64,000 nucleotides of DNA from Pohlia nutans (taxonomy: Eukaryota > Streptophyta > Bryopsida > Bryales > Mniaceae): contig CM040107.1 of the NCBI GenBank assembly GCA_022496805.1, positions 9,506,501-9,570,500 on the forward strand, given 5' to 3'. Position numbers and translations under genes: made by a program. Every line of letters begins with the position of its first letter. The stretch's first letter is position 1. The notes below the pieces were generated by a model. The model did no database searches and had not been told where the DNA came from. It saw only the letters and a list, made by a program, of their open reading frames with translations. Below are positions 57,011 to 64,000 of this stretch, piece after piece.

Positions 57011-58962
57011 CCATCGACTAACTGAAATGGGAGGGCTCAGTATGCTAACCTTTTCTTGCGCTCGGTACTCCAGTCGGCGGGGAAGGTACCGGTTTTGAGG
57101 TAGTCGTGCACTGTCGTCAGCCACTCCGGTAGTATGCTGAATAGCTGGGCATCGGACGTGGTATCGGTAATCCTTGTGGCCGGTTCGGCTACCGTGTTCC
57201 GAGAAAGGGCGTCGGCAATACCGTGTGTCTTGCCTGGTTTGTAAACGACTGTGAAGTCAAATTCCAGAAACGAGAGTAACCATCAAGCAATCCGGCCGGA
57301 AACTTGAGTCTTGTTGACCAAATAGATCAATGCCATGTGGTCGACGTAAAACACGAACCGGTTACCGAGGAGGTAGTGTCGAAATTTGTTGATGGCGTAG
57401 ACCATACCTAAAGCTTCACGCTCGGTAGTTGTATAATTCTTCTCTGCGCGGCTCAGTAGTCAGGAGGCGTAGACGATGGGCTGGTCGATTTTCCCGGTAG
57501 GGTTCTGCGCCAGCATAGCTCCTACTGCAATATCTGAGGCATCCGTATGAATGTGAAATTCGAGCTTCCAATTGACTGCGCTAAGGATCGGAGCGTTAAC
57601 ATAACGCTTTTTTATCTCCGTAAATGCTTGGTTGCACTCGGTAGTCCAGGTAAATGGTTTGTCTTTTCTTGTAAGTAAAGTGATGGGCGCCATAATCTGG
57701 GCGTAATTGCGGATGAAACATCGGTTGAATTGGGCAAGGCCATTGAAAACCTGGATGTCCTTGATGTTCCGAGGGTGTGGCATTGTGACGAGAGCTTCGA
57801 TTTTCTTTGGATCGGGGAATTTTCCCTCTGCGGAGACGACATACCCAAGAATCATACCGGAGCGAACTAGAAAACAGCATTTTTCGGGGTTTAGACTCAT
57901 ACCGAATTCTCGGCATTTGGTGAAGCACTTTCGGAGTTTGTCGAGGTGTGTCTCGGTAGTACTATACACAGTGAAGTCATCGAGGAAGAGTTTCATGAAA
58001 TCACCGAGGTATTCCTTGAAGGCTTGGTTGACTGCTCGTTGGTACGTTGGTGAAGCGTTCTTCAAACCGAACGGCATAACTACCCAGACGAAGGCCCCCC
58101 AGTCGATAATGAACGCCGTCTTATGTCGGTCCTCGGGTGCAATTTTGATCTAGTGATAACCGGAGAAGCCATCGAGGAATGAGTACATCTCGTTGCCTGC
58201 TACGAAGTCGAGAACCTCATCGGTAAACGGTAGGGGATATGGATCCTTCTTTGTTGCCTTGTTGAGACGCCTGAAATCAACGCAAATGCGTAGTTTGCCG
58301 TTCTTCTTTGGTACCACGACGATTGGTGATAACTAGGTAGCATGGTCCACAGGTTCAATAAATCCTGCCTGCAAAAGTTTATCAAGATCAGTTTTCACCG
58401 TTGCCGCATAATTCGGATTCATTCGGTAGCGTACCTGATGAGTTGGAGGAATGTTGGTATCCAGTTCGATCTTGTGTTGAGCAATGTGTTCCGGAATGCC
58501 AAGTAGGTCATGGTATGACCATGCAAACACATCTTTGAAAGTGCGGAAGAGATCTTCAGCCTCCGGTAGTAGGGATTCCGGAATAGAAGTACCGATACGA
58601 ATAATGTTGGGGTCCGTATCGGTTCCGAGGTTGAGGTCTTGTAATTGTTCTCCCTTCGTCTGCGACCATTTTGATACCGATATTGTTTTTATCTTTTCCC
58701 AGATCGGTATTTCATCAACTGGCATGCTACCTTCCGTATGGGTTATGGTTGGTAAGGTGAGTTCGGTAGTGCTTACCTGGCACAAGTCGTCAATAGCTAA
58801 TGTTCCAATAGAGAGGAGGAACTCTTCTGCCTCGAGTAGATTGAGTTCTTCTTCGTCGGTAACGCCGTCCACGTAGTTGTAGCAGACGAGAGTATCGGGA
58901 GTTGTGGCTTCAAAACCTAACTCCCGGTTAATCCGTACCGTTCGGATGGTACCATTACCCAT
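57010..58962 (-). pseudogene. Reverse transcriptase and RNase H of element 2
   Basis: RT blocks: YRMNPNYAATVKTDL, LRICVDFRRLNKATKK, PFGLKNASPTYQRAV, catalytic FLDDFTVYST, then thumb. RNase [43 protein letters not shown] and GIADALSRN. In-frame stops: TAG near 58335, TAG near 58153, TGA near 57462 and TGA near 57283. Each fits a single C-to-T or G-to-A change from a conserved Trp, Gln or Arg codon. Confidence 0.85.
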
Positions 58963-58983
58963 GATCTGGATGTGGTTGTTAGC

Positions 58984-60033
58984 TCAATCGTGAATGACTC
59001 GGGCGTCCCTGAGCCATGGTCTACCGAGCAACAACGTATAAGCTGAATTGACATCCTTATAAGAACTAACGGTGAGAATAATGATATAGGGGATACCATG
59101 AATCAAGATCTTGATGTTCCGGAGCAAGCCCAACGGTTGGACGAGGGAACTATCTGCCATTCTTAATTTAAAAGGTGCCGGTGTTGGGGTCGGTAGTCCA
59201 AGCCTACGTCGCTCGGTTTTGGTGATGACATTTATTCCCGATCCCCCATCCAACAGGACATCATGTAAGTGATGACTCCCAATTTTGACTGATATAATTC
59301 GCATGTGACGGTCGACTGCTACTACCAAATGTACTGCCACTGTGGGCGGCTCGGTAGCCGGGATGGTTGTCGGGGCTGTCTGACCGAGTCGGCGGTGGAT
59401 ATGTTCAGTAATACTAGGTGCAATAGCCATAAGGTTTTTGAGACTTACCTGGATTGTTTGTGATTCGATTTGTTGAAGAATGGTCTCGCAGATATCCATG
59501 GTGCTGTCCAGAGCGGTTGGAGTGACGCAGGGTGATGGTGGCTGCAATGGCAAGAGGTCTTGTAATTCACCGACCGTCTTTATCATTTCTTCGCGCAGCT
59601 GCTCTTCGGCTTGCCAATCAAACGCCTCGGTTTGGCGGGCTGCTCCGGTAGCTGGTGTAGGACTGTTCGGGACTACCGAGTCTGGATGCTGTGTCTGACT
59701 CCGAGTGCGAGGACCAATGTGAGAGACATCTACGGTATGTACATCTGTGATGACTATCGAGGATCCTGAGTGGGCAGGTAGTTTGTTTTGGATGGCTTTT
59801 TTAACATCGTCATCTAATAAAAGTGGACAACGATGTCCCGGATGTTCAAGAGATCCACATACGTTGCATGGGTACTGTTGTACCGGGGTCATACTACGAG
59901 AATTACGGCGGTTTTCGGTGCTTACCGGAGTTGGTGCTTGCTGAGTTTGAATCTGATGGACGGATGCCGTATTGGTTTTCTTCCCATAGTCACTGGCCGG
60001 GTTGCGGTAGCATGTCCCCCATTCGTGACCCAT
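58984..60033 (-). pseudogene. Zinc knuckle and protease of element 2
   Basis: A second CCHC knuckle (CNVCGSLEHPGHRC) and retropepsin-like DVLLDGGSGINVIT, ending LLLGRPWLRDARVIHD before TGA 58984-58986. The frame is continuous with gag and RT apart from stops. Confidence 0.75.
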
Positions 60034-60687
60034 ACGACCGCAGCTGGTACACTTCAGGTTACGTCGGGGGTTGTCTCCGGTACTGGTTCAGAGAAGGGTC
60101 GGTTGCCGTGATTTGGGTAGACCTTCCTCTGCGGTGCGTGCCGAGTCCACTGCTTCGGAAAATGTTTGACGTTGAAGGCCTACCGTGGCTACCTGTAGAT
60201 ACTCCAATAAGCCAGCGCGAAAATTGCTCAACATGAACATATCATCCGGAGGTATAGTTAGATTTTCCGCGAGTTGTTGGAGACGTTCGGCGTAATCATC
60301 GACCGATTCCTTCGGTTGCTGATTGATGGTACGGAATTGGATGTACGTTTGGTCGTCCGTCTTGATGGTTCGGTAGCGTCGTTTGAATGCGGAAAATACT
60401 TCCTGCAGCGTATTAGTAGGATGAATGCGTCTATGGTACGCAAACCAATTCGACTCTTTTTCGGTAAGAGTGTTACCGAATAATTCAAACTGTACTATGG
60501 TTTCTGTTTCGCCATCTAATCTAATAGCAGATTTGAACTTGCGACAATGTGTCTGAGGGCACTTACCGGTTTTGTACTCCAGATACGGTACCGCTTTCCG
60601 AGCGGTCGAGGTAGGGCGTCGACCCGTGGGTTGAACGCTTGGGTCGCCGGCAGGTCGTTAGGTTGGAGTCGGTACTCTGGTAGCCAT
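60034..60687 (-). pseudogene. gag of element 2
   Basis: ATG at 60687-60685, in frame with protease. The gag domain is recognisable (FELFGNTLTEKESNWF, FKRRYRTIKTDDQTYIQF, FRAGLLEYLQVATVGL), followed by CTSCGRMGHEWGTC (CCHC). TAA at 60658-60660 and TGA near 60095 interrupt it. The long N-terminal extension of element 1's gag is absent. The leader, PBS and 5' LTR are missing. Confidence 0.7.
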
Positions 60688-60693
60688 AATGCG

Positions 60694-61800
60694 GCGTGAG
60701 GAGTTCTCAACGTGAACCTTGGACCCTAGGAGATAGGCCTTGGCCACGAAGCCACAGTCTCGCCCCATAGAGTTTAAGAAATTTGCCCTCCCCAACTCAC
60801 ATCCACCTCGTCACGTGACGAGTTCTCAACGTGAACCCTGTCCCTGGGAGATAGGCCTCGGCCACGACGCCATAGCCTCGTCCCATGGAGTTCAAGAATT
60901 TTGCCCTCCCCAACTCACATCCACCTCGTCACGTGACGAGTTCTCAACGAGAACCCTGGCCTTGGGAGATAGGCCTCTGCCACGACGCCACAGCCTCGCC
61001 CCAAAGAGTTCAAGAATTTTGCCCTCCCCACTCACCCTAGCTCGTCGCGTGACGAGTTCTCAACGTGAACCCTGGACCCTAGGAGATAGGCCTCGGCCAC
61101 GACGCCACAGCCTCGCCCCAAAGAGTTCAAGAATTTTGCCCTCCCCACTCACCCCTGCTCGTCACGTGACGAGTTCTCAACGTAAACCCTGGACCCTGGG
61201 AGATAGGCCTCGGCCACGACGCCTCACCCTCGCCCCATGGAGTTCAAGAAATTCGCCCTGCGAAACTCACATCCTCCTCGTCACGTGACGAGTTCTCAGC
61301 GTGAACCCTGGCCCTGGGAGATAGGCCTCGGCCACGACGCCACAGCCTCGCCTCATGGAGTTCAAGAAATTTGCCCTCCCCAACTCACACCCACCTCGTC
61401 ACGTGACGAGTTCTCAACGAGAACCCTCGCCCTTGGAGATAGGCCTTGGCCACGACGCCATAGCCTCGCTTCATGGAGTTCAAGAAATTTGCCGTCCCCA
61501 CTCACTCCTCCTCGTCACGTGACGAGTTCTCAACGTGAACGCTGGACCCTGGGAGATAGGCCTTGGCCACGACGCCTCACCCTTGCCCCATGGAGTTCAA
61601 GAAATTCGCCCTGCGAAACTCACATCCACCTTGTCACGTGACGAGTTCTCAGCTTGAACCCTGGACCCTGGGAGATAGGTCTTGGCCATGACGCCATAGC
61701 CTTGCCCCATGGAGTTCATGAAATTTGCCCTCCACAACTCATATCCACCTCGTGACGTAAGGAGTTCTCAACGAGAACCCTTGCCCTTTGGGGTTTTGGA
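60694..61800 (+). repeat. Tandem satellite, right array
   Basis: About nine more units of the 117 bp satellite, including the 16 bp CACGTG palindrome. One array was interrupted by element 2. Confidence 0.9.
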
Positions 61801-62060
61801 AATTTGCACCGCCCACTGAACCCCAGTTCGTTACGTCACGGCCCTGCATGAAAGACCCTTGAAACACGAGATGCGGTGTCTGTCCCGACGCTAGAGTATC
61901 CTACGCCAGAGTTCGCCATTGTACCTACCTTGTTGCGTGACGCCAACATGGGCACTTCACAAGGACTGTGACGACCCCTTGTAAGGCCATTAGCGTCAAG
62001 AAAGCAGTCGATACAAGCACGAAACCAATCGTCGCGAGACACGAAATGAGTCGTCACGAG
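61801..62060 (+). repeat. Diverged satellite edge
   Basis: Degenerate unit fragments (GGAAATTTGCACCGCCCACTG; GTTACGTCACGG) fading into unique sequence. Confidence 0.5.
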
Positions 62061-62279
62061 TACTAGATTCTTGCTAGTAACTTCAACCCCATTGGATCCT
62101 CATGGCTTGACCTCAGGTTTTGGAGTTTGGAATGGTCAGTGATCACTACCTCGTGGCGTGATAGAAATTCACATAGCTCATATCGGTTCAAGAATATTCC
62201 TAGCGTTAGAATTTTTACGATATTCACAATACATATCAAGAATATCAAGAAGAGCAAAATGTGTGCGTCATATACTTAC

Positions 62280-62890
62280 GTCTGCTTGTGGCCCTGCGCT
62301 TGGAGAACTTGGATTGTTTGGCTCAGCTGATCTCGGTCTCGTCATCATGTTTCGATTCTAAAATATTCATGGTCAAAATCAAAATTTTCTTTCTTACAAA
62401 GCAGGTTTGGTCCCCATTGAATGTTGAATTTGTAAATCTTCTGAAAACTTTCATACCTGTGATTCTAGATTGGTATCAGGTGGGTCAGGTAGCCTGGCAC
62501 CAGCAGCCGTTGCTTTGGTCTTCCTCATTGGATCCTGCATTCAAGACCAGTAGAAACTCCCACTAGATATTAAACGATATCTCAATGTTCATACTTAAAA
62601 AAACCAACACAATGTCCGCACAACAATCCACCATGACCCCTGCCTTATCGAGCTATATCGTACAATTGCCTAGATGGTGGCTTCAACTTACTTGAACGCC
62701 ACGTGCGTGCCGATGACACGGCGGAAGGCAACTTGCAAAGAAGAATGACGAGAGTGGCCGCGTCGATGCGTAGTGAAAAGACAGCCAGAGACGCGCGGAG
62801 ACAAGCGTCAAGACAGGATGGTGCAAGAAGCAAAGCACTAGCACGTGAATCCTTGACTGGGAATCCAGATCCTCGAGGCAGCAAGCGCGC
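62280..62890 (-). CDS. Small multi-exon gene of unknown function (5' part)
   Basis: Three exons follow canonical splice sites on the minus strand. A likely 5'-UTR exon ends at a GTAAGT donor near 62691. Exon 2 is 62534-62457 (after AATGCAG, before GTATGA), with ATG 62528-62526. Exon 3 is 62357-62280 (after TTTTAG, before GTAAGT). Exons 2 and 3 join in phase and encode about 50 residues (MRKTKATAAGARLPDPPDT, then NRNMMTRPRSAEPNNP), a low-complexity Pro/Ser/Ala-rich N-terminus. Further exons to the left could not be fixed, so the gene may be truncated by the satellite. No family recognised. Confidence 0.4.
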
Positions 62891-63305
62891 GTGCGGCCAC
62901 AGAACTAAAACCGTACCTCTGAACCCTAATGTCTCAGTGGAAGCTATGCGCGACCCTAACCCCTGCTATCCGAACCTAATTCCGATCCAGACCCTAACCC
63001 AGGTCCGGGCTTGACTAATGTTGGCCCAATTTCATGAATGCATCTAATAATATTCTCACTAGTCTTCAGTCGTTGATCGTTCATTAAAGTTTGGCATCTC
63101 ACAGATATAGAGAGTAGCACAATACGACACTAGGATCATAATACAAATGAGCAAAATAATTCTGAAATTTTTAAATACAAAGAAAATGAATCATTAATTG
63201 CAATGATATGCTTATGTGGCGATGAGAATAATTGTCCGTAATCGTTCATTCTAGAAGTGTAGACTCTATGATAGATCTAGACTCGAAATAACAAACTTCA
63301 AAACT
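62891..63305. other. Spacer upstream of the small gene
   Basis: A few ACCCTAA words near 62930-63000 but no array; otherwise nothing recognised. Confidence 0.35.
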
Positions 63306-63580
63306 CATATCATTGGATAATCTCTTACAAGCGATCTTGAAGCTAAGTCCTCGTTGCCTTTGACGACTTCGCTCGGTCCTTGTGTCGCGTCTTCAACAAC
63401 CACAAATTCTTGCAAACTCGCCAAATCGGTCACTACTTCTCCAGAAAAATCGATCCTCACTCCCACAAGATTTTCCTCAACTGTCAGTCGTCACATGTGT
63501 TTGGACAATCTCATCCTTGAACGTTGCAACTCACGTCTGCTCGAATATAGTACCCTCCCTCGTTTCTTTCTTTTCTTCTG
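63306..63580 (-). pseudogene. Weak coding remnant, unknown family
   Basis: The minus strand keeps one frame with protein-like composition (RIDFSGEVVTDLASLQEF; VVVEDATQGPSEVV) with a single TGA followed by CGA. No domain was recognised. It could be a fragment of a mobile element ORF; chance cannot be excluded. Confidence 0.25.
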
Positions 63581-64000
63581 TCCAACCGCGATCTCTGAGT
63601 TGATAGAACAAGTATCGTCCCGCATCTGCATAGATTAAACTCCAACATCCTTACATTCTAACATCCGCTTACACTAAAACTGTCATCACAAATGTCAGCA
63701 CACACTACGGTATCTGTGTTCCAGTCCTTGCAATCCATCAAACCGTCACAGCTATCTCAAAACTAGTTCTTCTTCTCACACTAACTCAAGCGGGCAAGAC
63801 ACTAGTTATTAATCATTCTAATTTCAAATATAGTTGAAATTCTATGATTGTCCTATATTAAGTAGAGTCCTATGTGGTCAATTACCCCAATATTTAGTAT
63901 CACAGCCGTTCACAAAAACTCCAATCTTCCATGTCAGGTGTCACTGACATACTCATCATATATATGCCTTTACGAATTACGGATGCTTGCTATAGACTGT
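63581..64000. other. Window end, nothing recognised
   Basis: AT-rich sequence with no supported feature. Confidence 0.4.

Larger units (their letters stand above)
52826..60690 (-). mobile_element. Ty3/gypsy retrotransposon 2, 5'-truncated, inside the satellite
   Basis: Minus-strand order gag, protease, RT, RNase H, integrase, third ORF, polypurine tract, LTR. Only the LTR at 52826-53235 is present. The other side ends just outside the gag start, and satellite resumes at about 60694. It is related to element 1 but diverged. CGGTA/TACCG words are strongly over-represented throughout. In-frame stops are mostly explained by C-to-T or G-to-A changes. Confidence 0.85.

Noticed and set aside
62900..63010. 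Telomere-like ACCCTAA words
   Set aside because: Scattered, irregular and low in number.
62703..63014. 103-codon plus-strand frame
   Set aside because: It opposes a strand with canonical splice sites and has no recognisable composition or domain.

Overview
The window looks like nuclear DNA of a streptophyte, i.e. a charophyte alga, bryophyte or other plant. The evidence is GT-AG introns of roughly 90-1,500 bp, two Ty3/gypsy retroelements, piggyBac-type TTAA elements, a tandem satellite, a plant-style FCP1-like fragment and AT-rich gene-poor spacers. Species cannot be fixed from the sequence; a Chara-like charophyte is only a guess. Almost every coding region belongs to, or is damaged like, a mobile element. 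No conserved single-copy housekeeping gene was recognised.

Layout. 1-1350: kinase-like pseudogene with two in-frame TAG codons. 2.0-2.25 kb: small foldback MITE. 2.4-16.5 kb: a large composite element with an outer inverted repeat, a direct repeat inside it, and two inverted arms of about 4.1 kb around a 3.5 kb core. The left arm plus core encode a decayed gene (gene A, 6688-11104, +) with a ParB/sulfiredoxin-like segment followed by a beta-class DNA-methyltransferase-like fold. The right arm carries a second, opposed copy of its N-terminal part. 16.5-19.7 kb: AT-rich spacer. 19.7-24.4 kb: DUF7869-type gene whose 5'-UTR intron holds a tandem array of a 19-21 bp palindrome. The same palindrome fills the 5'-UTR intron and other introns of gene A. 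24.7-27 kb: tRNA-like foldback and an FCP1-like gene fragment. 27-33.6 kb: AT-rich repeats. 33.66-42.68 kb: piggyBac-like MITE with a complete but decayed Ty3/gypsy element (34105-42578, minus strand) inserted in it. 43.16-43.96 kb: a second piggyBac-like MITE. 45.0-48.1 kb: gene B (minus), a second, divergent ParB-like/methyltransferase-like gene with clean splice sites and two in-frame stops. 48.2-61.8 kb: satellite of about 117 bp units, each with a 16 bp CACGTG-centred palindrome, interrupted by a 5'-truncated Ty3/gypsy element (52826-60690, minus). 62.2-62.9 kb: small unrecognised multi-exon gene (minus). 63.3-63.6 kb: weak coding remnant.

Candidate system. (i) Two paralogous ParB-like/methyltransferase-like genes, both lacking a recognisable DPPY catalytic motif. 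(ii) A palindromic motif packed into 5'-UTR introns of two otherwise unrelated mobile genes. (iii) Two retroelements each saturated with its own short word (GTCGAC; CGGTA/TACCG). Together these resemble a motif-guided element-recognition or anti-silencing arrangement, conceptually like VANDAL/VANC in Arabidopsis. (iv) The 4 kb inverted arms resemble a Mu killer-like source of hairpin RNA. Functional links are inference; the sequence patterns are directly visible.
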